Made by a program: the position numbers and the translations under genes. Below are positions 52,801 to 60,906 of a stretch of DNA of 64,000 nt, one piece after another (within the stretch, counting starts at the first letter, position 1; the number at the start of each line of letters is the position of its first letter). Source of the stretch: Bacteroidota bacterium. Its GTDB lineage: Bacteria > Bacteroidota > Ignavibacteria > Kryptoniales > JAKASW01. Under the pieces are notes generated by a model that worked only from the letters and a program-made list of their open reading frames with translations, ran no database searches and was not told the DNA's origin. The stretch lies in assembly GCA_023381615.1 (NCBI GenBank), contig JAMCQL010000032.1, positions 47,618 through 111,617 of the forward strand. The letters are read 5' to 3'.

Positions 52801-53718
52801 TTACTGTATGTTCCTCAGAATTTTCTCCTCATATTCTGGTACATTGATCGACTTTACCATATCTATGATCAGTTGAGCTTTCCAAACATGGCCAAGCTGG
52901 AGGGACTCAGTTATGACGATACCTTCCTTCTTGCCAGATTGCAACTCTTCCAAGAATTTTTTCTCTTGCAACATTTCCATGCTCGCATAGATACCAAGAA
53001 ACTTCTGAACGCCGCCCACAGTTGTTCCACCCTGTTCCATCTCATAAGCACCATAAGAGACCGCAAAGACGGGAGACCCTGACATTCCGGGAAAGGCTGA
53101 AACGTCAACTACAAAAAGCGGCTTGCCTGAAAAGTCAACATTGGGTTCGGAGGCGATACTGCCTGTCTTCCAGATCGGAAGAGCATTGACACTATCTTCA
53201 TACCCATAAGGATAACCAACGAGTGTGACTCTTGAAGAAGGGCGCAACTTGATAGGTGCCTTAGTCCATTCCTCAGAAATCCCAAAGACCTTACAATCTT
53301 GGTAGGCACCGGAGGGCAATGGTATTATTGCTACATCAGCCTCAGGGTATGTTTTACTAGTAATCCAAATGGGGTCGCCCAACCGTGTAAAAAGCGGATA
53401 TCGTACTTCTTTCAAATCGCCCGTATTCTTTTCATCCTTATGGAAAAAGAAGACAATGTTATCACCGATTGGAGGCTTCTTCTCACTAGGGGCAGACCCA
53501 GTAAGAACATGGTAGTTAGTAACAAGAAAGATCACCGTAGCATTCTTGGCGGTGTCCTGCAAGGCATAGTAGAACCCCGTTCCTTGAGAGACGATGGAAT
53601 TGCCTTTGAGCAATAACACTGGCGTGGTAATCATGGAAAGGTGTTCAACATTCGGCTGAGCGTTCATAGATTGCACCCACATTAGTAGAGCGGAGAAAAG
53701 ATAGATAAATGTCTTCAT
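52801..53718 (-). CDS. Secreted trypsin-like serine protease
   Basis: 305 residues with a signal peptide (MKTFIYLFSALLMWVQSMNA). The chymotrypsin-fold triad is visible: TNYHVLTG (His), PEADVAIIPL (Asp) and FPGMSGSPVF (Ser; MSGSP close to GNSGGP). No PDZ or sorting domain follows. It would be periplasmic, for example a quality-control protease, or secreted. Its start and stop lie within 5-19 bases of the flanking attC sites, so it is a standard single-gene cassette. Confidence 0.85.
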   Translation of the reverse strand: MKTFIYLFSALLMWVQSMNAQPNVEHLSMITTPVLLLKGNSIVSQGTGFYYALQDTAKNATVIFLVTNYHVLTGSAPSEKKPPIGDNIVFFFHKDEKNTGDLKEVRYPLFTRLGDPIWITSKTYPEADVAIIPLPSGAYQDCKVFGISEEWTKAPIKLRPSSRVTLVGYPYGYEDSVNALPIWKTGSIASEPNVDFSGKPLFVVDVSAFPGMSGSPVFAVSYGAYEMEQGGTTVGGVQKFLGIYASMEMLQEKKFLEELQSGKKEGIVITESLQLGHVWKAQLIIDMVKSINVPEYEEKILRNIQ

Positions 53719-53736
53719 TTATGCCTCACAGTAATG

Positions 53737-53874
53737 GCGCCTAACGTCTCGCGAAAGAAAGTCTGTCCCGATTCGGCGCTATAAATGCGCGGAACTCCGA
53801 TGCTGGCGACAAATCGGGATGAAACGACCTCATCGACATCACCTCGCGGAGTGTCTTTCTTTCGCTTGTTAGGC
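53737..53874 (-). repeat. attC site, 138 bp, common family
   Basis: GCCTAACGTC to GTTAGGC. Outer arms GCGAAAGAAAG / CTTTCTTTCGC; second stem TCCCGATTCG / CAAATCGGGA. Confidence 0.9.
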
Positions 53875-53925
53875 GGTCGTGGACGCCCGCCCCTAACGAC
53901 CCGCGTGCTCGGACATGAGATTTCA

Positions 53926-55551
53926 TTAATTTGCCGTTGCGGCTCTCTTTCTCGCATCCTGTAGCACCCAGTCAAACACGGGATCACGCCCATGCACCAA
54001 ATCGTCATATGTCGGCCAGATTGCTACGTCGGGGTACAGCGAGTCCTCCGAGTCCTTAGTGACATCAGGACGGAAAAATTTCTTGCAGGAAATGGTGCAG
54101 ACGATGCTCGAATTGGGCAGTTTCAGACTAAGGATCTGACCGTAGTGTGAAGGACGACCGCGCGTGGGCTGACCGACAATAGTGAATAGCTTGTTGTCCT
54201 TGACTATGGTAGAAAGGATGATTGCGGAGCTATATGTCCCGTCGCCAACAAGAAAATACACGTGTTCTATAAATATAGTCCTATCTGGCTCAATGTAGTA
54301 GTCAGATTCCTTATCAGTGACATTCCGAAAATACTGTGCTTGCACGCTGTCTCGATGGACGAAAGAAGATGTAACAATGAGGCTATCGGGAAGTTGCCTT
54401 CCAGAGAACTTTTCAGCGTAGCGCGAAGCATAGTAATGGTACTCTTCTGGGAATGACTCCCCGTAGAGAGGCGAAAATCTTATTGCCATTGAGTAGTTGC
54501 GAATGTTGGGGGGAACTTTGAGGTGGTAAAGCAGCATTTCTCCGTAAATGGAGCCTCCGCCGCCGTTGCCTCTCAAGTCAACAATAAGTGTCTTTACCCC
54601 TTGTTCTTCCATGTCTTCGAACATGTTCTTCAGGAAGTTGTCGAAATAACCAATGCCGTTGAACCAGGCAACCGGATAGAAAAACAAATTCGAGGGAAAG
54701 GAAAGGATGTGGGCGATCCGGAGATCAGCCATCGCATTCCATTGGAAGTAGCATGCTTTCTCTTTTTCAAGAATCGTGTACTTGAATAGGCGGTTGACCT
54801 TCTGCGTAATCGGGTTGGTTTCGTAATGAAAGACGCGTTTCGGCTGCTCAACAGGCAACACGCGATATGTGCGCACGCTTCCGTCGCGTCCGAGAAGACT
54901 CAGGTCGAGCGTATCTGAGTGAGTGACACCTGCTTCACGTTGCAGGGAAGGAAAGACAAAATAGTATTGGAGGGTCCTTCTCGCCTGGTACACATTTTCA
55001 TATGAGATGAACCTGCTGAAACGTGTGAGCACTTCATCAGTCGGAATACCGTCGAAGCCGAGGACGTGAGATCCGAGAAGAGTCGTGTCCGCTTCTGAAC
55101 CAACAGATGCTAGGATGAGTGTGTCCTTAATCCAAAAGAATGAAACGGGATACTGCCGTTGTCCTCTGAGCCAAGGGGCAGGCGCGCCCGTGTGGCCATC
55201 GTGGAGATGGGAAAGAAATGATTTGAGCGACTCTTCAAACGCCGCTTTGCTTGTGTCCGTTGACAGAGAATTGAGGAGATGGGCCTGCTCACTGTCAAAC
55301 TGATCTTTGCTCCAAGCTACGTATGGTTCCGGATGTGTTTCTCTAACAGCCTCCGTGAGGTAAAGGAAATCCTGCTGGAAGGGATTCATATGACGATAGC
55401 TCTCCGAATCTTGAACAGCAAGATGTGGAGTCTTGGCGAGTCCTTCAATAAGAGACCTTGAAGAGACACAACCCGAAAGGGCCCCGAAGGTGAAGGCAAT
55501 AGCCACTCCAACGAACAAAGCTAAGAAATGTGAGCGGAAAGTGTGTGCCAT
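53926..55551 (-). CDS. S41-family peptidase-like lipoprotein
   Basis: 541 residues with lipobox LSGC (C28). The S41 (tail-specific protease) layout is seen: LSHLHDGHTGAPA, LIVDLRGNGGGGSIYG, a Ser-containing nucleophile region GDGTYSSAIIL and GQPTRGRPSHYGQILSLKLPNS. It should sit in the outer membrane or periplasm and process proteins. Such S41-like lipoproteins are frequent in Bacteroidota. It is the sole gene between sites 55628 and 53737. Confidence 0.8.
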   Translation of the reverse strand: MAHTFRSHFLALFVGVAIAFTFGALSGCVSSRSLIEGLAKTPHLAVQDSESYRHMNPFQQDFLYLTEAVRETHPEPYVAWSKDQFDSEQAHLLNSLSTDTSKAAFEESLKSFLSHLHDGHTGAPAPWLRGQRQYPVSFFWIKDTLILASVGSEADTTLLGSHVLGFDGIPTDEVLTRFSRFISYENVYQARRTLQYYFVFPSLQREAGVTHSDTLDLSLLGRDGSVRTYRVLPVEQPKRVFHYETNPITQKVNRLFKYTILEKEKACYFQWNAMADLRIAHILSFPSNLFFYPVAWFNGIGYFDNFLKNMFEDMEEQGVKTLIVDLRGNGGGGSIYGEMLLYHLKVPPNIRNYSMAIRFSPLYGESFPEEYHYYASRYAEKFSGRQLPDSLIVTSSFVHRDSVQAQYFRNVTDKESDYYIEPDRTIFIEHVYFLVGDGTYSSAIILSTIVKDNKLFTIVGQPTRGRPSHYGQILSLKLPNSSIVCTISCKKFFRPDVTKDSEDSLYPDVAIWPTYDDLVHGRDPVFDWVLQDARKRAATAN

Positions 55552-55627
55552 GTTGATGCCTTTCTGAATTATTGCAAGCTAGTCCCGAACGCTCATTCGG
55601 TTATGAGTATAGGCGGGCGTCCATGAC

Positions 55628-55762
55628 GCCTAACGTCTTGCAGGAAGAAGTCGTTGCTCTCGCCCGCTATAAATGCTGCGTAGCATCGAGTCAAAGGGCG
55701 AGAGCAATGAAGCGAACTCCATGGTATATAATAATTGAGCGTCTTCTTCCTGCTTGTTATCT
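55628..55762 (-). repeat. attC site, 135 bp, common family
   Basis: GCCTAACGTC to GTTATCT. Outer arms GCAGGAAGAAG / CTTCTTCCTGC; second stem TTGCTCTCGCCC / GGGCGAGAGCAA; AT-rich side loop TATATAAT. Confidence 0.9.
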
Positions 55763-55824
55763 GCCGCGCACATCGTGGCTGAACGATAATGTATTGACTG
55801 TGCTGTTCGTATTGGCTTGTTTCC

Positions 55825-56382
55825 CTATAGCCTCCATGTCGCGCTCGATGAGTTTATGCCTAGGTAGGTGTCCGAAGTACAAGGAACGTTTCCCTTTCCT
55901 TGCATTTCAGTCGGGTTGCCGTTGCTATCCACGATGTTAGCCATGTCTGTGAGAGATATGAGAACCGTCAGCAAAACAAAGCCGGTCGAGTCCATTAGTT
56001 GCAAAGTAAACCCCTTTGAAGAGGCTAACAAGGATTCGCGGGCATCTTTCAGTACTGGATCGTATGGATAGGCGAAAAGCTGATAATAGAGGTTGCCGTC
56101 TCTCCAAACGGTCTTGAGCGTGAGGGTGATTTGGGGTGATGTGGGCAATGTCTCGGAACCCCAGTCATTAGGTTGTAATAGTTTTCTCTCTACTTGGCGT
56201 GATTCTTCAGTTGTGCTGGGTTGCCGGAGTTTGGTTATTGTGTAGCCCTCGATTAGGCACACCTCGCCAGAAGATTTGTTGAGGCGATATAACTTGCCTC
56301 CCTCACCGGTGGATAATTGATAATTGCCGCCGTTACTACAAGATAAAGCGAAAAAGGCTAAAGCAACGACAAAGAGTCTCAT
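55825..56382 (-). CDS. Hypothetical lipoprotein
   Basis: 185 residues from ATG 56382, giving signal peptide MRLFVVALAFFALSC with lipid cysteine C15; a 25-residue extension from 56457 would cover the attC site and is less likely. The mature part is about 170 residues, hydrophilic with TLTLKTVWRDGNLYYQLFAY and ends in SSATWRL. No family recognised. Single-gene cassette. Confidence 0.68.
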   Translation of the reverse strand: MRLFVVALAFFALSCSNGGNYQLSTGEGGKLYRLNKSSGEVCLIEGYTITKLRQPSTTEESRQVERKLLQPNDWGSETLPTSPQITLTLKTVWRDGNLYYQLFAYPYDPVLKDARESLLASSKGFTLQLMDSTGFVLLTVLISLTDMANIVDSNGNPTEMQGKGNVPCTSDTYLGINSSSATWRL

Positions 56383-56413
56383 TATGTGTCCTTTCAAAAT
56401 AAGTGTGCGTGGC

Positions 56414-56553
56414 AGATAACGTCCGCCAGAAAAAAGTCGTCCCGTTTGGTAGTCCATAAATAAACACGTGTACCATCAAGTAAGGATACCAAACGGGATG
56501 AAGCGACCACCTTGCATATATAATGTGGAGCGTCTTTTTGCCGCTTGTTATCT
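56414..56553 (-). repeat. attC site, 140 bp, common family
   Basis: AGATAACGTC to GTTATCT. Outer arms CCAGAAAAAAG / CTTTTTGCCG; second stem TCCCGTTTGGTA / TACCAAACGGGA; side hairpin CCAC/GTGG with loop CATATATAAT. Confidence 0.9.
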
Positions 56554-56586
56554 GCCGTTGCGGGTAAATAAAGCCCCCGCTTCAGA

Positions 56587-56847
56587 TCACCGGTAGATGT
56601 CTTTCCGATGACGGACGTGATATATTTCCACCACTCTTCTCTGAACATCAACCTGGTAAATTATCCGATAATCCCCCACGCGAACACGATAGCTCCCACT
56701 GCCTCCAACCAATTTACGGTGTCCGACCGGGAAAGGGTCGTCACCCAGCGACTCCGCAACCTGAACAATCCGCGGTAGAAAGTCAGTGTGAATTCGCCTC
56801 AACTCTTTCTCCGCAGACGGTTTCCACTCAATATCGTAGGAGGCCAT
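56587..56847 (-). CDS. RelE-family toxin
   Basis: 86 residues. The RelE pattern is strong: YDIEWKPSAEKELRRIH, HRKLVGGSGSYRVRVGDYRIIYQV and HVRHRKDIYR. It begins 20 bases inside the end of the antitoxin gene. mRNA cleavage at the ribosome is the family activity. Upstream 33 bases separate it from the attC site. Confidence 0.88.
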   Translation of the reverse strand: MASYDIEWKPSAEKELRRIHTDFLPRIVQVAESLGDDPFPVGHRKLVGGSGSYRVRVGDYRIIYQVDVQRRVVEIYHVRHRKDIYR

Positions 56848-57028
56848 CAGCCTTTAGTCGTTCTTTCAACTCCTTCATAGATATCGTTGGTTCGTCCTTA
56901 CGTTCGGCAATCATTGCCAGGTCATGAAGGTCTTCCAGCATCTCTTCGTATTCCTCCACGGGAATTACGACCGCTGTCTTTTCACCTTCCTCATTAATAA
57001 GGTATTGTGGCTGAATCTTCTCACTCAT
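56828..57028 (-). CDS. Antitoxin of the RelB/Phd-like type
   Basis: 66 residues, starting at ATG 57028. The first 30 residues (MSEKIQPQYLINEEGEKTAVVIPVEEYEEMLEDL) match the N-terminal dimerising part of Phd/YefM-like antitoxins, and the remainder (KDEPTISMKELKERLKADGLL) the toxin-binding helix. It precedes and overlaps the RelE-type toxin, antitoxin-first order, with minus-strand orientation like most of the array. Confidence 0.85.
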   Translation of the reverse strand: MSEKIQPQYLINEEGEKTAVVIPVEEYEEMLEDLHDLAMIAERKDEPTISMKELKERLKADGLLRY

Positions 57029-57108
57029 ATATCGCTCCTTACCTGAGAAAATGATAGCAAACGCCCGACACTATTGCAACTAGTTCGCGATCCCATCTCC
57101 CGCAATGG

Positions 57109-57243
57109 CAGATAACGTCTCGACGGAAGAAGTCGTCCCGATTCGGCGCCATAAGTATTGCGAAGCATCGATGATGCGACGAATCGGGATGAAGCGAGCT
57201 CGACATATACAAATGACGAGCGTCTTCTTCCGGCGTGTTATGC
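57109..57243 (-). repeat. attC site, 135 bp, common family
   Basis: AGATAACGTC to GTTATGC. Outer arms GACGGAAGAAG / CTTCTTCCGGC; second stem TCCCGATTCG / CGAATCGGGA; side hairpin CTCG/CGAG with loop ACATATACAAATGA. Confidence 0.9.
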
Positions 57244-57328
57244 GCAGTGCGTTTCGAGGCTTTCATCGTTATCTCTATTTATCGGTAAGTTCTTCTTTTA
57301 GTAGCATGAGACATGGAAGAGTTAGTTG

Positions 57329-58216
57329 TTATGCCGAGTAGCCCTTACTGATGGCGTGCACTCTTCCGCTCTTAAGAAGGGAAAGGTCGGCAGCTATGGC
57401 GCCTAGCGTCGAAAGCTCGATGGTGGAAGACGGTAATTGGACTCCACTTGTCGCCTCAACCTGAACATGCGTGGTGAGCAAGTCTCCTCGATATTCTGAA
57501 TCAAGAGTTTGGATCCAAGCCTGAATGCGTTTGACGCGACCAAAGTGGCCGTGGTATTTTATGATAACGACGGTGGTAATTGAAGTCGTTGGGACTCTGA
57601 TTTTGCCTTGTGAGGATTGGATTTCAATGTACGGCGTTTTTACAGAGCAGCGGAATCCCGTACCGCCAGAAAGCAAGTTCGAAAAAAGACTGTTCGGGAC
57701 TTCGGGTATGAGTGAAGCCGATTTGTCAATCGTGAGTTGATTGAGAGAGTTTGAAGGGGGGTCACTACTCACCAATTTGCCCACCGTCCGTAACACCTTG
57801 TCAGCCTGCTGTCGGTTTCTTTGGTCCGCTATGAAATTGGCAACGTCCTGTATTGGCTGCTCGTGTAGGAGCTGCGCTAGTAACACTTGGCTGGGACGCG
57901 GAAGTTGTTCAAACCATTGGAGAGCATCATCTGAATGTGGCATCGCAAGGAAACATCGTGCGAGCTCGCGAGCGAATTCCTGACGGCCTTGCTCAACTTC
58001 ATCTTGTCTAGGAATTGATGCACCAAGTAGGGCAGCGATGCCAGCAAGTCCCACAGCTGGCTTGTCCCAATTGGTGTTAGGTGTGAACTTCTGGTAACCG
58101 TAGAGAGCGGCAAGTACCGACGCAATCTTCGCGAGCGAGAGCGGCTCCCCAGATTGTCGGCGCCAGTCATTCCATAAGCTCGCAATGTCTTCAAGGGGTT
58201 GCTTCAGTTCGTCCAT
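57329..58216 (-). CDS. Hypothetical protein, unknown family
   Basis: 295 residues, no signal peptide. The first about 170 residues are helical (VLAALYGYQKF, VEQGRQEFARELARCF, PRPSQVLLAQLLHEQPIQDVANFIADQR) and the rest mostly beta (FRCSVKTPYIEIQSSQGKIRVPTTSI). I recognise no motif. Its position in a defence- and toxin-rich array makes a cassette-type accessory role possible. ATG 58216 is preceded by AAGGAGAA. Confidence 0.6.
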   Translation of the reverse strand: MDELKQPLEDIASLWNDWRRQSGEPLSLAKIASVLAALYGYQKFTPNTNWDKPAVGLAGIAALLGASIPRQDEVEQGRQEFARELARCFLAMPHSDDALQWFEQLPRPSQVLLAQLLHEQPIQDVANFIADQRNRQQADKVLRTVGKLVSSDPPSNSLNQLTIDKSASLIPEVPNSLFSNLLSGGTGFRCSVKTPYIEIQSSQGKIRVPTTSITTVVIIKYHGHFGRVKRIQAWIQTLDSEYRGDLLTTHVQVEATSGVQLPSSTIELSTLGAIAADLSLLKSGRVHAISKGYSA

Positions 58217-58272
58217 TTTGGGTTTCTCCTTACGCTCCTTTTGTATTTGGTGTATTCACTAAAACGCATTGC

Positions 58273-58406
58273 GCATAACGTCCATCGGGAAGAAGTCGTT
58301 GCTCTCGCCCGCTATAAGAGTTGCGTAGCATCGAGACAACGGGCGAGAGCAATGAAGCGAGAACGACATATACAAATGACGAGCGTCTTCTTCCCGAATG
58401 TTATGC
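58273..58406 (-). repeat. attC site, 134 bp, common family
   Basis: GCATAACGTC to GTTATGC. Outer arms TCGGGAAGAAG / CTTCTTCCCGA; second stem TTGCTCTCGCCCG / CGGGCGAGAGCAA. Confidence 0.9.
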
Positions 58407-58429
58407 GCCGCTTGCTCCATCATGTTCCA

Positions 58430-59287
58430 CTAGACTTTCAACACATCTTTAATGAGAAGCATGAACTCTTGTTCCGTGGGGCTGCCGCTTTGGTGTCTGA
58501 CGCGAAGAAGTCTAACGCCAGCCTTTGCCAGAAGATTACTCTTTGCGGCATCTTTCGCTTTCTGCTTGGATGAATCATGGTGTACACTGTCCAGTTCGAA
58601 GCAGTACAACGGTTTGTAATCGTTGAATTGGTCATAGACCACTGAATCGACAACACCTTTGAAGAACAAATCCTTCTCATCGGGGGACAACAGAGACGAA
58701 ACGGCGTCGTAGTCAATTAGGCAACTTAGAGCAACATTTGGATATACGTCATACCGTGGGAATACGCGGCGAAGAGCCATAAAGAAAGTCGCCTCTTGTT
58801 GTGATTTGAAAAGGCTGATAGAGTGGTCGATGTCAGACACGTTGGCGTTCTCTGTGACTACCACGTAGTTACTCTGTGAATGAGGAATCACCCTCGGCAG
58901 GGTGGCTTCATATTCTGCAATGACTTTTGCACAGGTAGGTTCGGTTGGCAAAACCTTAGCGTACTTATAAGCGGAGGCAACATCGCTCCGCTTCAAGGAG
59001 GCGTTTACGATGTGCACAACGACCTCGGCGGAGCGGGCTTCCGATAATTTGTAAATCCTGCTTCTGTCCAGAAGGAAGAGTTGTTCTATGTATTCTTCGA
59101 TGGCTGGGTTACCATCTGCTTTTTGTATTTCTTTGAATAGTTCGTCTTCGAATGTCTTGAGCGCTGCCTTCAAAAGCTCGTCGCTAGCGGCAGCCCCACG
59201 GTTCTTGTGAACGAAATCAAGAAGTTCGCCCCACTTCTTTTCATACGTGAGTCGGTAAATGTACTCTTGATCTATCGTGTTATTCAT
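58430..59287 (-). CDS. DUF2726 domain protein, nuclease-like
   Basis: 285 residues. The N-terminal half is helical repeats (EYIEQLFLLDRSRIYKL, VASAYKYAKVLPTEP). The C-terminal part matches DUF2726: FMALRRVFPRYDVYPNVALSCLIDYDAV, then VVDSVVYD, CFELDSVHHDSSKQKAKDAAKSNLLAKAGVRLLRVR. Members have a PD-(D/E)xK-like core (Asp of VVDSVV, ELD and Lys), so DNA cleavage is a fair inference. Alone in its cassette. It could serve DNA repair or defence. Confidence 0.72.
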   Translation of the reverse strand: MNNTIDQEYIYRLTYEKKWGELLDFVHKNRGAAASDELLKAALKTFEDELFKEIQKADGNPAIEEYIEQLFLLDRSRIYKLSEARSAEVVVHIVNASLKRSDVASAYKYAKVLPTEPTCAKVIAEYEATLPRVIPHSQSNYVVVTENANVSDIDHSISLFKSQQEATFFMALRRVFPRYDVYPNVALSCLIDYDAVSSLLSPDEKDLFFKGVVDSVVYDQFNDYKPLYCFELDSVHHDSSKQKAKDAAKSNLLAKAGVRLLRVRHQSGSPTEQEFMLLIKDVLKV

Positions 59288-59319
59288 GGTTCATCACAGA
59301 ATTCTTTGGAGCAAGTGAC

Positions 59320-59520
59320 GCATAACGTCTCGCCGCACTACGCAGCCGTTTTGCGAACCATTCAAGAAGCGCCGAAGGCCACTCCAAATGATTCATTTCT
59401 TGTGGCCGAAGGCGCAAGCCTCGTGAGCAAAACCGTTGAGTGAGCACTATTGATTGAGCCAAGCTGCGCTTCATATTTGCCTTTTTGAGTGCGCGAACGT
59501 CGTAGTGCGGCGTGTTATAG
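59320..59520 (-). repeat. attC site, 201 bp, longest in array
   Basis: GCATAACGTC to GTTATAG. Outer arms TCGCCGCACTACG / CGTAGTGCGGCG; inner arms CCGTTTTGCGA / GAGCAAAACGG; a third pair is CGCCGAAGGCCA / TGGCCGAAGGCG. Related in its inner part to site 43963. Confidence 0.87.
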
Positions 59521-59548
59521 GAAGTGGCGGCACACGCACACGCAAGTG

Positions 59549-60679
59549 TCACTCTCTGGCATATTCTGCCAGTTTTGTTCTGATGAATGAGTTCAGCTTC
59601 GACTGCTTAACTCCGAATACAGTCTCAACGGCGTTGTAGAAATCCTTGTCGCTTGTCCCAAAGGAGAACAGTTGCCGGAGTTTTGGAAGGCCGCCTTCGT
59701 CAAGAGCTAGCTTGCAGAGCAATCCGCCGAACACATACTTAGGATCAGTCTCAGAGTCGTAATGCGAAAACGTGAGCACACTGTCTAGATCGAGCCCCGG
59801 ATGATCCGCCAGATACTTCTGCATTCTCCTGGCATGCCAAGGCAACGGGTGACCCTTCGATCCGCCAAGCAATGCAGCGTAACCCTCGAGGAAATAGTGA
59901 TGTGCGTTCGGAAATAGCGGATTGATGTATAGGTGCACAAATTCATGGGGATACCACTCGTTCTGTCCGGCCCCGTAGACAATTCGATTCGCTATATCCG
60001 CTAGCCCTCCGGTACCGCGGTTCTCACTTTCGCCTACATAGAAGTCGAAGCCCACCAAGTGCATTATTTGACTCAGATCGTCAACAAGATAGAACTTTGT
60101 TGGAAACGGCTTGATGTGCCAGATTGCTGTAAGAGTATCGATGAATGCGTTCATCCTCTCTGCAAGTGCCGGATCAAAACGATGACTTGGGGGAAATCTG
60201 TATGTTATGCTGCCGATCTTTTCGGTTGGCCAAGATCTAGTGTTGAAGGAGAGGATATTGCAGAGACGGTATGAGCCATCTACCTTTATTGCCATGATAC
60301 GTATGATGCAAAAGGGGCGTGAGAACCCTGAGTTCGTTTGAGAAGCAAATAACGTGCGAATGATGTAAGAGCTATCACTGGGTGTCACGCTCATGATTGT
60401 TGGTTTGTAGTACCTAAGGAAATAGTATAGGCTCGGCGTGAAATAGACAGTATTGAGGAAATCAAACTTGTTGTACCGGCTTCTTTCCGAAGTGAGCCAC
60501 CAAGGATTATCATACACACTGTCGGGATGCGAGTTGAGATAACTGTTCCAAATCCGAATGACTTCACCGATGTGGACATTGGACGTATCGATATCTGGGT
60601 TTACGTAGATGCTGATCCGAGATTCTTGAGCAACGAGGCTACTGCAACAAGCGACTAACAAGCACACAAGCAATCTCAA
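59549..60679 (-). CDS. Secreted zincin-like metallopeptidase
   Basis: 376 residues with a signal peptide (MRLLVCLLVACCSSLVAQ). A zincin helix HEFVH (about residue 245) is followed by FLEGYAALLGG, as in gluzincin-type peptidases with a downstream Glu ligand. The first half has no recognised domain. It could cut peptides outside the cell, or the motif could be inactive. Single-gene cassette. Confidence 0.68.
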   Translation of the reverse strand: MRLLVCLLVACCSSLVAQESRISIYVNPDIDTSNVHIGEVIRIWNSYLNSHPDSVYDNPWWLTSERSRYNKFDFLNTVYFTPSLYYFLRYYKPTIMSVTPSDSSYIIRTLFASQTNSGFSRPFCIIRIMAIKVDGSYRLCNILSFNTRSWPTEKIGSITYRFPPSHRFDPALAERMNAFIDTLTAIWHIKPFPTKFYLVDDLSQIMHLVGFDFYVGESENRGTGGLADIANRIVYGAGQNEWYPHEFVHLYINPLFPNAHHYFLEGYAALLGGSKGHPLPWHARRMQKYLADHPGLDLDSVLTFSHYDSETDPKYVFGGLLCKLALDEGGLPKLRQLFSFGTSDKDFYNAVETVFGVKQSKLNSFIRTKLAEYARE

Positions 60680-60727
60680 TGGCCTAAACCTCGCTTTCGA
60701 TTTGTAGCATAGTGTGCCGCCATTTTC

Positions 60728-60860
60728 CTATAACGTCTCGCGCAAAAAAGTACGTCCCGCTTTGACGCCATAAATATGCGAAACTCCATGGTCGCGGCAA
60801 AGCGGGATGAAGCGAATTCCATATATACAATAATGAGCGTCTTTTTGGCGCGTGTTAGGC
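60728..60860 (-). repeat. attC site, 133 bp, common family
   Basis: CTATAACGTC to GTTAGGC. Outer arms CGCGCAAAAAAG / CTTTTTGGCGCG; second stem TCCCGCTTTGACGCC / GGCAAAGCGGGA; AT-rich side loop ATATATACAATAAT. Confidence 0.9.
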
Positions 60861-60906
60861 GACGCGCAGCCATCATCTCAATCAATTGGTTCAGTGTGTA
60901 GCAAAC

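Noticed and set aside
53890..53905. Another attC end (CCCTAACGACCCGCG)
   Set aside because: No matching arm or GTTANNN end is found nearby.
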